This document shows, one piece after another, positions 10,426 to 19,364 of a stretch of DNA of 64,000 nucleotides. Both the position numbers and the translations under genes were made by a program. The notes below the pieces were generated by a model. That model was not told where the DNA came from. It did not search any database and saw nothing but the letters and a program-made list of their open reading frames with translations. The stretch covers positions 310,001 through 374,000 of the forward strand of contig NZ_JQLI01000008.1 in the NCBI RefSeq assembly GCF_000744095.1. Direction: 5' to 3'. Positions within the stretch are counted from its first letter, which is position 1, and each line of letters opens with the position of its first letter. The DNA comes from Cupriavidus necator A5-1 (GTDB lineage: Bacteria > Pseudomonadota > Gammaproteobacteria > Burkholderiales > Burkholderiaceae).

Positions 10426-10946
10426 GTACATTCCGCCGCATCTTCAAGTCGGCCACGTCTGCGCCGGAGGCGGCGCGGGAAGCGCTTGCAGCCGTATTCG
10501 CGCAAGAGTTGCTGGCGCCGAGCCAAACGGTTCACCTGCTGGCGCCGTGGATCAGCAACATCGTCATCTTCGACAATTCCATGGGCAGCTTCGATGGGAT
10601 CAATCCCGAATGGGGCCGCCGCGAGATTCGCCTCATCGATGTGCTGGTGGCCATTGCGGCAAACGATACCGCCCTGGACATTCGCGTTCGCCAGGAAAGC
10701 CATAACAAGCCGTTTCACAGGCGCCTATTCAATGTATTGTCCGACGCCGGCCTCCAGGACAAATGCACTTGGAACGAAAGCGAGACACTGCATACCAAGA
10801 GCCTCCTGACCGATCATGTGCTGATATCGGGGTCCATGAACTTCACCGAGCGCGGCATTTCGCTCAATGAAGAAGTCATCACCATCGACTTCGATCCGCA
10901 ACACGTGGCCCAGGCCAAGATGGAGTTCCTTGATCATGGGATCTGA
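10422..10946 (+). CDS. dpdK: DpdK, phospholipase D-type (HKD) nuclease
   Basis: A 174-residue protein with one HKD signature: LHTKSLLTD at about residues 123-131, followed by GSMNF, i.e. HxKx4D plus GSxNF. A single motif means it should dimerise to build an active site, as small PLD-family nucleases do. The ATG overlaps the helicase stop (ATGA), and the stop overlaps the next gene by 11 bases. In Dpd clusters DpdK is the PLD-like component and the likely DNA-cutting subunit of the restriction branch; this assignment is from family and context. Confidence 0.8.
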   Translation: MSTFRRIFKSATSAPEAAREALAAVFAQELLAPSQTVHLLAPWISNIVIFDNSMGSFDGINPEWGRREIRLIDVLVAIAANDTALDIRVRQESHNKPFHRRLFNVLSDAGLQDKCTWNESETLHTKSLLTDHVLISGSMNFTERGISLNEEVITIDFDPQHVAQAKMEFLDHGI

Positions 10947-13176
10947 GTTTGAAGCGGTGCATGCCACGGCGGCGGCAGAATGCCTAAACGCGTTCTTTGC
11001 GCCACCAAACCGGTTTGCCAATCCCGTTGCACCGCAAAATGAGACCGGCGCGGCCAGCCTGCCGGACGGCAAAGTCGTCCCCGCCGAGTTAGTGGACGCC
11101 ATCCGGCGTTGCCTGAAGGGCGCTGACGACCTTCCCGTTCTACTGCCCTTCCAAGCCAACGAAGGGGACAGCATCACATGGTATGCCTGCGCGCGCGACA
11201 AGGCCAGCCAGCGCGACCTGCGTGCCGACCTGCACGCATTCATCGGGCCCACCTACGCCGATTTTGACCTGGCCGCCGACGCGGCGACCGCCGCTGACGC
11301 GATCCTCGCGCGGCATGATTTCCTCCCCGTCCCATTCATCGCTTCCCGGTCTGCCTACGAGGCGAGAATTGCCGGACAATGGAGGACCTATTGGGCGCTG
11401 CTGCAGCGTCGGCCAGTTCGCCGCACGCTGGAACCCCGGACATTCGCGCAGCGGCGCGCGGCGCTCGATCGGGCGCTTCTTGCGAAACAGGAGCACGACG
11501 TGCGGGCGGCTTACGCGGCCCTGCGCGAGCACCACGGCCTCAGCGCGGAGAACCGGGCATTCCTCGACATTCGCATCGCGGCTGCCTTCGGCCGATGGGA
11601 AGAGATCCTCGCGCATCCGAGTTTCCCGCACTTGCTGAAGATCCGCTTGCCACCGGAGACGTTCGGCGACATCTGGGACGCGCTCTATGAGGTACACCTT
11701 CGTCCGCTCGAGCAGCAGGGTAATGCGCAGCGCCTGATCGCAGAATTCGATCAGGAGGTACGCCCCGGCACCGGACACCTGCTGCGCACGCTTGGCCGTT
11801 CACGCCGGCCGGCGGCGCTCAAGTCGTTCCTGCTGCACGAACTGTCGCGGGCGCAACCGTCGGCGGACCTATGCAAACAATGGCTTTCCGAACTTGGCGA
11901 TGATGCCTTCGGGCGTGCAACCACTTCCGTCCAGGACTGCATCGCGGCGCTGACGCCGCGGCATGGGCTCGAAGCCGCCCGAAAAAGCATGGAATTCGAG
12001 CGCTATGAAGATGCCTACGATCTGCTCTGGCAATTGCCCGACAGCATGGAGGTCCTTGCCGCGCTGCTACGGTGTGCAAAAGAGATCGACGATTCCGTGC
12101 GTGCACACGACGTCATCGGCCGCGTGCAAGCGGGCGCCGCTGCGTTTCAGGACGCCATCCAGCAAAAGCGGCCGCGGCTACTGGCCGATGTCCGGAGTCT
12201 GGCTGGGCGCAAGCCGGCCGCGAGCCTGGCATCGCAGCTTCGTACCGAACCGGAAGATGAGGCCGCCGTCAAAGACATCGTCGAATACTGGCGGGAGTTG
12301 GCGAATACCGACGCCTCTACCCATCTGGACGACGCGATGGTGCAGAACCTGGTGCAGAGCATGGAGGACGAAGCGCTCGGCAACGCCAGCACCTTTGATG
12401 CCCTTCTGCCGATCTGGTTCGGATGGCTTGTCGAGCGCACTGCGCCCCAAGTGCGATTCATCCCGCTGTATCGGTGCCTGATCGAAGCGATGCAGGTCCG
12501 CGACCGCTTCCCTGACAGCGAGTTGGAGCTTATCAAGCGGGCGGCGCTTCACCTCGTCATGGCGGGCCCCACGCCGGAGCAATACGAGGCGCTGATGCAG
12601 CGGCTGGCAGACATCTTTACCCAAGTGCGCTCCCCGCATTCCATGGGATGGGGGCTCGATCTGATGGATGGCCTGATGATCGCCCCCGTCCGAAGCGAGG
12701 ACGCGCGCCTGCGCCTGATGATGGGCGTCCTCGTGGCAGGACAGGAGTACATGGCGCGCCTGGCGCCCACGCAGAAGGCACTATTGCTGCTGCTTGCCCA
12801 TGAAGTGTCGTTCACCATGGCATCGGAAGCAGACGGCATGGCTACGCTTGACGCGGTGGACGCGGTGGACGAGGGAACGCGTGTCATGCTGTACAGCCTC
12901 GACAGCCAGGCGACACAGCGGGCCGCGAACGTGCTGAGAACGCTGGTGCCCCGGTTGCACGTTACGACGAATAGCGATACAGAATGCACCCAGCGGTTGC
13001 GCCAACACACAAGTCACGCAAAATATGTCGTCTTCGTTTCCAGTGTCGCGACGCATCAGGCTTTCTACTGCATCAAGAGCGCGATTCGCGATGACGACGC
13101 ACTTCGGCAGGTGCCGGGAACCGGTACGACGAGAATCGTGGAAACCGTTCTGAACGCGATTCAGCCGGTGCGATAG
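10936..13176 (+). CDS. dpdD: DpdD-like protein, last gene of the restriction operon
   Basis: A 746-residue soluble protein without a motif I can identify. The N-terminal ~150 residues contain mixed alpha/beta segments, the middle is helical repeat-like, and the last 150 residues end with an alpha/beta segment. The ATG at 10936 was chosen because it overlaps the end of dpdK, whereas the longer frame would start at a poor site deep inside dpdK. It converges with queD: the two stops are adjacent around 13176-13177. Length and cluster membership match DpdD of known Dpd islands, where it is needed for restriction but has no known activity. A different Dpd letter is possible. Confidence 0.55.
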   Translation: MGSEFEAVHATAAAECLNAFFAPPNRFANPVAPQNETGAASLPDGKVVPAELVDAIRRCLKGADDLPVLLPFQANEGDSITWYACARDKASQRDLRADLHAFIGPTYADFDLAADAATAADAILARHDFLPVPFIASRSAYEARIAGQWRTYWALLQRRPVRRTLEPRTFAQRRAALDRALLAKQEHDVRAAYAALREHHGLSAENRAFLDIRIAAAFGRWEEILAHPSFPHLLKIRLPPETFGDIWDALYEVHLRPLEQQGNAQRLIAEFDQEVRPGTGHLLRTLGRSRRPAALKSFLLHELSRAQPSADLCKQWLSELGDDAFGRATTSVQDCIAALTPRHGLEAARKSMEFERYEDAYDLLWQLPDSMEVLAALLRCAKEIDDSVRAHDVIGRVQAGAAAFQDAIQQKRPRLLADVRSLAGRKPAASLASQLRTEPEDEAAVKDIVEYWRELANTDASTHLDDAMVQNLVQSMEDEALGNASTFDALLPIWFGWLVERTAPQVRFIPLYRCLIEAMQVRDRFPDSELELIKRAALHLVMAGPTPEQYEALMQRLADIFTQVRSPHSMGWGLDLMDGLMIAPVRSEDARLRLMMGVLVAGQEYMARLAPTQKALLLLLAHEVSFTMASEADGMATLDAVDAVDEGTRVMLYSLDSQATQRAANVLRTLVPRLHVTTNSDTECTQRLRQHTSHAKYVVFVSSVATHQAFYCIKSAIRDDDALRQVPGTGTTRIVETVLNAIQPVR

Positions 13177-13551
13177 TTAGTCGAGATGCAGCGTGCAGGC
13201 GTCGCCGCTGGCCGGGCGGCTGACACTGATACGAACGATCTGGGGCAGCGACTCCCGCAGGCGCTTGCCGATGAAGCTGCACAGGTTCTCGAGCGTGGCT
13301 GGGCCCAGGTCACCTATCTCGTCGAGGAAACGGTGGTCGAGCATGTCGCGCACGCGGTCGATTTCACGCCTGAGGATGCCGAGGTCCACGATCATGCCGG
13401 ACCCCGCGGCGGGCACACCGCTCACTGTTACCTTTGCATGATAGGTGTGCCCGTGAATGCGCCGACTCCCCTCGGCATCGATCTCGCGATGCAACGTGTG
13501 TGCGGCCTCAAAGTAGAATTTTTGACTGACCTCGTATCTCATCGGCGTCAA
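13177..13551 (-). CDS. queD: QueD-type 6-carboxytetrahydropterin synthase
   Basis: A 124-residue T-fold protein. Zinc ligands are visible as FEAAHTLH (His18) and HGHTYH (His33, His35), and DHRFLDE matches the family's Asp-His region. In the preQ0 pathway QueD turns dihydroneopterin triphosphate into 6-carboxytetrahydropterin. The residue four positions before the HGH motif, where E. coli QueD has its catalytic Cys, is Ser here, and the C-terminal pterin-anchoring Glu is not obvious; a subfamily of burkholderial QueD-like proteins appears to share this. It is the last gene of the minus-strand modification operon, 32 bases after queC. Confidence 0.8.
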   Translation of the reverse strand: MTPMRYEVSQKFYFEAAHTLHREIDAEGSRRIHGHTYHAKVTVSGVPAAGSGMIVDLGILRREIDRVRDMLDHRFLDEIGDLGPATLENLCSFIGKRLRESLPQIVRISVSRPASGDACTLHLD

Positions 13552-13583
13552 TGTGCTGTTGGTGGAGTCGTCACGACGCCTGG

Positions 13584-14300
13584 TTATCGCGAAGCGGCCT
13601 GAAGGTATTCCTCAAATCCCTTGCCGCGCAACTCGCAGGCAGGGCAAGTCCCACATCCGTAGCCCCACGTATGGCTTGTCGAGCGGTTGCCGACATAGCA
13701 GGTGTGAGCGTCGTATCGAATAAGATCGACGAACTGGGGCCCTCCCAGTTTTGCCGCCAAGGCCCATGTTTCCGCCTTGGTAAGCCACATGAGCGGCGTT
13801 TCGATTAGCAGCGGCCAATCCATGCCAAGGCTGAGCGCGACCTGGAGAGACTTCAGCGTGTTTTCACGGCAGTCGGGATAGCCGGAATAGTCGGTCTCGC
13901 ACATCCCTCCAACCAATACGGGCAGATTTCGCCGATAGGCGAGCGCAGCCGCGAAATTGAAGAAGATCAGATTGCGGCCGGGAACGAAGGTGTTCGGCAG
14001 ACCGGAGGCGTTGAACTCAATCTGCTTTTCACTCGTCAGGGCGGTGTCACTCACGGAGCCGAGAACGCCAAGGTCCAGCATATGGTCCTCGCCAAGCCTC
14101 CCCGCCCAGTTTGGAAATGCAGACTTGATCTTCCGGAGAATCGTCTGTCTGCATTCCAATTCCACGCTGTGGCGCTGTCCGTAGTCGAATCCGATCGTCT
14201 CGACATGCTTGTACCGCTGGAGGGCCCACGCCAGACACGTCGTAGAGTCTTGACCACCAGAAAAGAGAACCAGTGCTCGCTGATGCATAGTTTCACCCAT
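13584..14300 (-). CDS. queC: 7-cyano-7-deazaguanine (preQ0) synthase QueC
   Basis: A 238-residue PP-loop enzyme. The ATP-binding loop SGGQDS is near residues 14-19, and the C-terminal zinc site is CGTCPAC with an upstream Cys. QueC converts 7-carboxy-7-deazaguanine to preQ0 using ATP and ammonia, supplying the base that DpdA inserts into DNA. The ORF starts at 14300, with a second in-frame ATG four codons in; the first overlaps the stop of the upstream DGQHR gene. A cluster-borne copy guarantees preQ0 for the DNA modification; folE and queE must come from elsewhere in the genome. Confidence 0.92.
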   Translation of the reverse strand: MGETMHQRALVLFSGGQDSTTCLAWALQRYKHVETIGFDYGQRHSVELECRQTILRKIKSAFPNWAGRLGEDHMLDLGVLGSVSDTALTSEKQIEFNASGLPNTFVPGRNLIFFNFAAALAYRRNLPVLVGGMCETDYSGYPDCRENTLKSLQVALSLGMDWPLLIETPLMWLTKAETWALAAKLGGPQFVDLIRYDAHTCYVGNRSTSHTWGYGCGTCPACELRGKGFEEYLQAASR

Positions 14301-15370
14301 TAGGCAATGCGACGGGGTTTACGGAGAAGGCGCTTGAGTGTGCGGGTCAGGTAGTTGGCAAGCAGATCGATATCCGATGGCGTATTCTGGATGCCATTCC
14401 ATGGACGAACATCGTTCTGCGACAACTCCCAGGTACCGCTGGTCCAGGCAGTGTACGGCTTCAGCAGTTCAAGTCCTCGCGCGAACTCGTCTTTCAGTCT
14501 CGCGCCTTCCATCGAATAGAGTAGTTCCATGACGAACCCCATTGCGACGATGCCGGCCCCATGGCGGAGCCGTGACGTTCTTGGCACCATGCCTACCCAC
14601 TCGGGCCCGAACACCTCCACGACCGCTGCGAAAAACTCGTCGATCAGGGAGATGGACAGTTCCTCAAAGTCCTCCTCCTTGATGAAGTCGCGGATGGCGC
14701 CGTCCGAGGTCGAATTCATGACCAGGCGCTGCATGGCCGTGTCGCTGATTACACCTTGCGGGTTGGTATGCTGGCGAATCTCGCCGAACAGCGACGAGCC
14801 CCGCTGATAGTTCAGGCGGTCGACGATGCGGGCAGAGAACTTTCGCGATGTGAACCGGTCGGGAAGTCCTTCGACATTGGGCAGAAGTTCGTAGATCAGC
14901 GTTTTGGGTAATGGCCGCGTGTTGTTGATCAGGACGAACTGCTGCCGAAGTTCGTTGTAATCCTTGCAAACCAGTGCCGACACGAACACCTGGAAGCCCG
15001 GCTTCTTGATGCCGGCGAGCGCAGTGAGACGCTGCTGGCCATCCACTACAAAGCCTGGCTTACCTGACCCCGTGTTGATCTTTACGCTGACCAGGCCGTC
15101 GCCGAGCTCCTTTACCTGCACACCGTCGATGAAGGCAACGATGACTGCGTTGGGCAGCAGCGCATCATCGCGGTTCAGGTAGTCCCGGATTTCCTTGATA
15201 TGAGAGGCGACCTGATGCCGTTGGAATCCTTTCAGGTGGCCGTCTTCGGTACGCCCGATCCGCTCGATTTCGGAGAACGCCAGAACCTGTTCGGGAGTCG
15301 CTGCAAAGGAAAAGACGTCATGGCCCTTGGCTTGCTGCGCCCGAATGGCCTTGAATCGGAAAGTGCTCAC
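14300..15370 (-). CDS. DGQHR-domain protein, DpdB/DndB-like (second paralogue)
   Basis: A 356-residue ParB/DndB-type protein. The signature is DGQQR at residues 110-114, in the context VVDGQQRLTAL, preceded by KGFQR near residue 47-51. DpdB-type proteins work with DpdA to put preQ0 into DNA and are thought to hydrolyse ATP. A second protein of the same family is encoded on the other side of dpdA, so one of the two is the orthologue of DpdB and the other an extra paralogue; I cannot say which. Its ATG overlaps the dpdA stop and its stop overlaps queC, so it belongs to the same transcript. Confidence 0.75.
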   Translation of the reverse strand: MSTFRFKAIRAQQAKGHDVFSFAATPEQVLAFSEIERIGRTEDGHLKGFQRHQVASHIKEIRDYLNRDDALLPNAVIVAFIDGVQVKELGDGLVSVKINTGSGKPGFVVDGQQRLTALAGIKKPGFQVFVSALVCKDYNELRQQFVLINNTRPLPKTLIYELLPNVEGLPDRFTSRKFSARIVDRLNYQRGSSLFGEIRQHTNPQGVISDTAMQRLVMNSTSDGAIRDFIKEEDFEELSISLIDEFFAAVVEVFGPEWVGMVPRTSRLRHGAGIVAMGFVMELLYSMEGARLKDEFARGLELLKPYTAWTSGTWELSQNDVRPWNGIQNTPSDIDLLANYLTRTLKRLLRKPRRIA

Positions 15371-16662
15371 TGGCGCTCCTCGAGAATGTTCTGTACGTGC
15401 TTGTGATAGACGCCGAGGTTGTGAAACCCACGGCGTTTGTTGCGATTACTTGCTCGAAATATGATGACTTCCACGCCGACGTCACGGCAGATCGGACACC
15501 CGCATTGCTTCCACGGCTTGGCTTCGAGAGTCCTCGCCATCAGGTCTCTTTGCTTCTTGAGTTCCCGTTCGCGCTGCTCCTCCGACATGGCCTCTCCTTG
15601 AGTCAGGAAGCGCTGATAGTCGGTGAGGGCATCCAGCGCCGTCGCGAGCGGCATTCGTCGCTTGTCGAAGGCACGTATGGCCTCCAGGGCATGCTGCTCG
15701 CGCCTGAGAAGATCCTCAGCGCTGAAAATGCCCCGCTTGATGCCCTGCATCAGCCTGGGGTTCTCGATCGCCTGTGGAATGCGGATGGCGGCGTAGTAGT
15801 CCAGCGTGCCATCTCCATTACTGCTGTAGTAATTTGCCTTCGCATCCTTGAAGGCGCGAATCAGCGGCGACGTTGAATCAAAGCTCGTGATGCCGTAGCC
15901 GGTGAACTCCTGGATCTTGTCGGCTTTCGCAAATCCGAGCAAATGAATGTCGGTCCCCGGCTTGATGGCCTTGCGAATCGCTTGCAGTACCTGGTGGATG
16001 ACGTCGACCTTCAATGGAACCAGGCCTCCCACAGCTAGGTAGCGGTAGCCCATCTTTTCCAATGCCACGGCCGCCTCCGCCATACTTTCTGGCGACCAAC
16101 CTTGGATCGGCCCCAGAGGCTCGAATGGCCACCCTTCCGCTTCCGTCAATCGAAGGAACTCTTCGGCGTTCGAGAGGGTAATGTCAAAGCGGTCCGTGAC
16201 ATCACGGGGTTGCTCTGCACGTGGCGGATTGCTTGTGTCGCAGGCGAAGATAATGTGGTCGGGGGCGCATCCGTGCGTGAACGCGGCGTCCGAATAAAAC
16301 TCCACCACTTCCGCCGGGGAGTATGCTGGCTTAGGGTGCTCCACGTATGCAAATGCGCCGCAGTCACCCATCAGCATCTTGTCCTTATGCTTCGGGCCGC
16401 CAAAGCGCAGAAATTTCCGAGCACCGTCACGGAGCATTCGCTGCTCCTCAGCGGTCGAGTATCTCACTTTGGAATTGGCAACGCCTTCCGCTTGCCGGAC
16501 CGCACTCATGGAGACAAGAAGCCCATCATAAGGCGCAGGTTCCATGAGCTCATGCGCGTAGCAATCATCCCAATAGCGCCTCCGGCCGGATGCATTTCGG
16601 TCTTGCTGGAAGTCATACATCGGATCGACGTAGTCCTGCGTGTCGGAGTACAAGAACTTCAT
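15367..16662 (-). CDS. dpdA: DpdA, DNA-guanine transglycosylase
   Basis: A 431-residue member of the tRNA-guanine transglycosylase family that acts on DNA, exchanging guanine for preQ0. A conserved Asp is in GDCGAFAY (Asp100), the likely nucleophile in FDSTSPLI (Asp262), and the zinc site is CxCxxC at residues 387-392 followed by His about 22-30 residues later. These are the three landmarks of the family. It is longer than many tRNA-TGT sequences and diverges from them, as DpdA proteins do, and it sits between two DGQHR proteins and upstream of queC and queD. Overlapping starts and stops at both ends show an operon. Confidence 0.92.
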   Translation of the reverse strand: MKFLYSDTQDYVDPMYDFQQDRNASGRRRYWDDCYAHELMEPAPYDGLLVSMSAVRQAEGVANSKVRYSTAEEQRMLRDGARKFLRFGGPKHKDKMLMGDCGAFAYVEHPKPAYSPAEVVEFYSDAAFTHGCAPDHIIFACDTSNPPRAEQPRDVTDRFDITLSNAEEFLRLTEAEGWPFEPLGPIQGWSPESMAEAAVALEKMGYRYLAVGGLVPLKVDVIHQVLQAIRKAIKPGTDIHLLGFAKADKIQEFTGYGITSFDSTSPLIRAFKDAKANYYSSNGDGTLDYYAAIRIPQAIENPRLMQGIKRGIFSAEDLLRREQHALEAIRAFDKRRMPLATALDALTDYQRFLTQGEAMSEEQRERELKKQRDLMARTLEAKPWKQCGCPICRDVGVEVIIFRASNRNKRRGFHNLGVYHKHVQNILEERQ

Positions 16663-17789
16663 TTCTTTACTTGGTTGGCATAGGCGCGCACCAGCGCATC
16701 CTGCAATCTCTTGATGTCTCGTGGAGTATTCTGGATTTCATTCCATCCCACTCCCAGCGATTCCCAATGGCCTTTGGTCCAGGCGCAGCGGGGGGCGACA
16801 CTTTCCAACTCGCCGCGAACCGTCTTGTAGTCTTCGCTAACCCCGGAAAGCTTTGCGTAGATGCGGTCCATGAGCACGCCCATTGCCTCGATACCGGCGG
16901 AATGCATCAAGCGACTCTGACGTGGATCGCAACCCCATGCATCCGGAAAGACGTCGCGCACTGCTGACCAGAACGTCAGCAGAACGCGATACATTGCCTC
17001 GACATCCGCCGCCTCATTCGCGCGCGCTGCCTTATACGCTGCCAAGGCACCAAGCGGATTGTTGAGGCTATTGCGTATCATCGTAATGACGGCCGTATCC
17101 GTGATCACCGCTGTGGAGACCGAGCGATCCGTCATTCTCTTGATGAGGCGGTGAAACGGGGAGTGGGGGTCCCGATTCAGCAGGCTGCATAGTTCCGATG
17201 GCACGCGCCGCGCGTTGAGTTCGCGCGGGAGAAGTATTCCAGAAGTTTCGGGCAGCAACTCGTTGATCAATCGAGTCGGTAGCGGCTTCGCTTTATTGAC
17301 CAGAATGAATTGCTCGCGCTGTATATCGATACTGTCGGACACGAACCCAATCACAGGTACTGGAATTGCCGAGTTTCTGGCCTGGGCCAATGCAAGAGAT
17401 CGTTGCTGCCCATCCACGATCCATGCAACGCGGGCTCCTTCCTCGAACACCGGGATGGTCAGCGTCCCCGCCTGCGAAATGCCCATGTCACCAGTTGGCT
17501 TGGAGCCACGCGCAGCTACGAACCGCACGTCTGGCGACATGGCCAGGATGATGGCGTTTGGAAACAGCACGTTTCCCTGGTTGAGGTACTCGACGATGCC
17601 TTTTACGTGACTACGGATCTCGGGCCTCTGGAACCCCTTCAGGGTATCCTTGGCGTCGCGCTCGATGCGGCTGATATCAGCCAGTTTCGTGATGTCTGCT
17701 CCGCCAATGAAGAACGCGTACACGTCCACGCCACCACCCTGAGTTGTGTGGAGCGCGCGAACGACGATCTCTTTGGTGTTTGTGGTCAC
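16659..17789 (-). CDS. DGQHR-domain protein, DpdB/DndB-like (first paralogue)
   Basis: A 376-residue protein of the DGQHR/ParB-like family. DGQQR lies at residues 126-130 in the context WIVDGQQRSLAL, and KGFQRPE is near residue 51-57. The overall design matches the protein encoded after dpdA, including the end of the protein with a similar NEIQNTP / NGIQNTP segment, so the two are paralogues. Function by family: partner of DpdA for preQ0 insertion into DNA. The stop overlaps the dpdA start by 4 bases. Being directly upstream of dpdA, it is the slightly better candidate for the true DpdB. Confidence 0.75.
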   Translation of the reverse strand: MTTNTKEIVVRALHTTQGGGVDVYAFFIGGADITKLADISRIERDAKDTLKGFQRPEIRSHVKGIVEYLNQGNVLFPNAIILAMSPDVRFVAARGSKPTGDMGISQAGTLTIPVFEEGARVAWIVDGQQRSLALAQARNSAIPVPVIGFVSDSIDIQREQFILVNKAKPLPTRLINELLPETSGILLPRELNARRVPSELCSLLNRDPHSPFHRLIKRMTDRSVSTAVITDTAVITMIRNSLNNPLGALAAYKAARANEAADVEAMYRVLLTFWSAVRDVFPDAWGCDPRQSRLMHSAGIEAMGVLMDRIYAKLSGVSEDYKTVRGELESVAPRCAWTKGHWESLGVGWNEIQNTPRDIKRLQDALVRAYANQVKK

Positions 17790-17801
17790 TGCGTTATCGC
17801 C

Positions 17802-18728
17802 TCACGAAGCGAACTCCTGGCACAGGCCATGCCAGATCCGACGGAACCGACCCTGCTCGCAAGCAACCTGTGCCTCGTCCCTCAGAAATCGCAGCAATTG
17901 CGTGGAACTGCCGCCGAAGTCTTCCCAATTTCTGCGTAGTAATTGAGCTATTTCCTCGTCTCCCAGTTTGGCTCGACGAGGAATCTGGGGGGCTACCAGG
18001 CCCGACAAGGCCGATGTCACTGCTGAGAACCCCTTCTCCAGCGAAAGGCGATGACCATGCAGTTCTTCGATGAAATGTCGAAGCGCGCGCTGCGGAAAAT
18101 CTGCTCGCGTCCCAGGGAATGCGGTGGCTTCAAGCCGATCATCATAGGGCATGACGCAGCGCCTGAGGTGTTCCGGAACAGCAATGCGTCCTCTCTCGGA
18201 AGTGAAGATTCTCAGCTTCTCGGCGCAATCTTCCGCGCAGCCTTGCAAATCGCCCGAGACCATTTCGAGGTAACCGCTGGGCAACGCCAGGAGGACGGCC
18301 TTGGTAGTTTGGTCGGAGACAAGCCGCGCTATTGCAGGACCTGCGTTGAGTTCCATCCACCAATCCGCAGGCGTCGATTTGAGATTCGCAAGCGCGGGTG
18401 CGATCGAACCGACCCCGGGCGACACTGTAAGGTCATAGAGGGGAACTTCCGCACTTGCGTGCGTGAGCCCCAGGCCGGCAGAAACGAAAGCGAGGCGGGC
18501 ACCTAGCAAATTGGCGGTCGCGCGGGCGTCGACAACAGATCTGCCTAGGTAGAGATCGGACGCGAGCTGATGGTTGGCGGACCGTGAGAGCTCTTTCTTC
18601 CACAGGCAAGCGAGGTCAGCTACGGACCTGACTTCAGAGAAGGAGGCATCACGTAAGCTAGCCGAAGAGCCTGAAGTCATCCGGCCGCGCTTCCTACTGG
18701 TGCAGTTTGTGAGCACAAGTACATCCAT
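17802..18728 (-). CDS. dpdC: DUF6884/YaaA-like protein, probable DpdC
   Basis: About 308 residues. The N-terminus reads VLVLTNCTSRKR, the C-T-S-R-K-R signature seen at the start of YaaA/DUF6884-type proteins. I start it at the ATG at 18728, because the preceding 32 codons of the longer frame look non-coding. In the Salmonella Dpd system DpdC is needed to convert the inserted preQ0 nucleoside to the amide (dADG), and proteins of this class occur next to dpdA; I assign DpdC on that basis. It is the first gene of the minus-strand modification operon, 12 bases before the DGQHR gene, so the promoter should lie just beyond 18730. Confidence 0.6.
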   Translation of the reverse strand: MDVLVLTNCTSRKRGRMTSGSSASLRDASFSEVRSVADLACLWKKELSRSANHQLASDLYLGRSVVDARATANLLGARLAFVSAGLGLTHASAEVPLYDLTVSPGVGSIAPALANLKSTPADWWMELNAGPAIARLVSDQTTKAVLLALPSGYLEMVSGDLQGCAEDCAEKLRIFTSERGRIAVPEHLRRCVMPYDDRLEATAFPGTRADFPQRALRHFIEELHGHRLSLEKGFSAVTSALSGLVAPQIPRRAKLGDEEIAQLLRRNWEDFGGSSTQLLRFLRDEAQVACEQGRFRRIWHGLCQEFAS

Positions 18729-19364
18729 GGCAGCGTGTCTTTGCGGCGCTGGAGTGTCTGGAGCGCGTGCAGTAATTTGAGTTGCCACAATTCTACACGT
18801 TGCAGTTATCCGACTCAAATGCAAATCATGGGCAGCAGTAAACCATCAAAGTCTGGTTGCGAGTTCACACATGAAGCCTCGCGACGCCCTCCGACACCGA
18901 AGTCGGATTGTTGAAAAAGTTGCGTATGAGCCACTTATCTGGGGCTGCCAGATAGAACTGTAGAGCGATGCCGTTTCGCCGGTGTTGCAGCGAACGCGGA
19001 CGCAAAGTCAATGAAGCTCCAGGGGTGATAGGTGTGTGGTCTTGCCGTCATGTCCTATGGAGGCCGGGGCGCAATATGGCGTCCCACTAGCAACCCCTGG
19101 ACTGATAACCCAGTAGACCCCATGCATGCGACATGCAGATGCGAAGTACATCCGCAAGCCGAGGCTATGGCCTTTCGTCGCTATACTCGAACCGATTTTC
19201 CTTGTGGACTCACAACAGGCAAGCGAGGTGGCAGTCCGGGAAGTGGAGCGACAATGGTAGCGTCGGAATGCTATCTACTACTGGGGGAGTGCTTGCGCAT
19301 GGGGCACCAGTGTGCGCTGTAGCTTGCGATTCCGGAGGCAGCATCAAATGACAACGCGCTATAT
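18729..19364. other. Intergenic region with no convincing gene
   Basis: Holds the presumed promoter of the minus-strand Dpd operon near 18730-18850 (relatively AT-rich). Short frames on both strands lack start signals and protein-like composition. I see nothing else. Confidence 0.5.
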
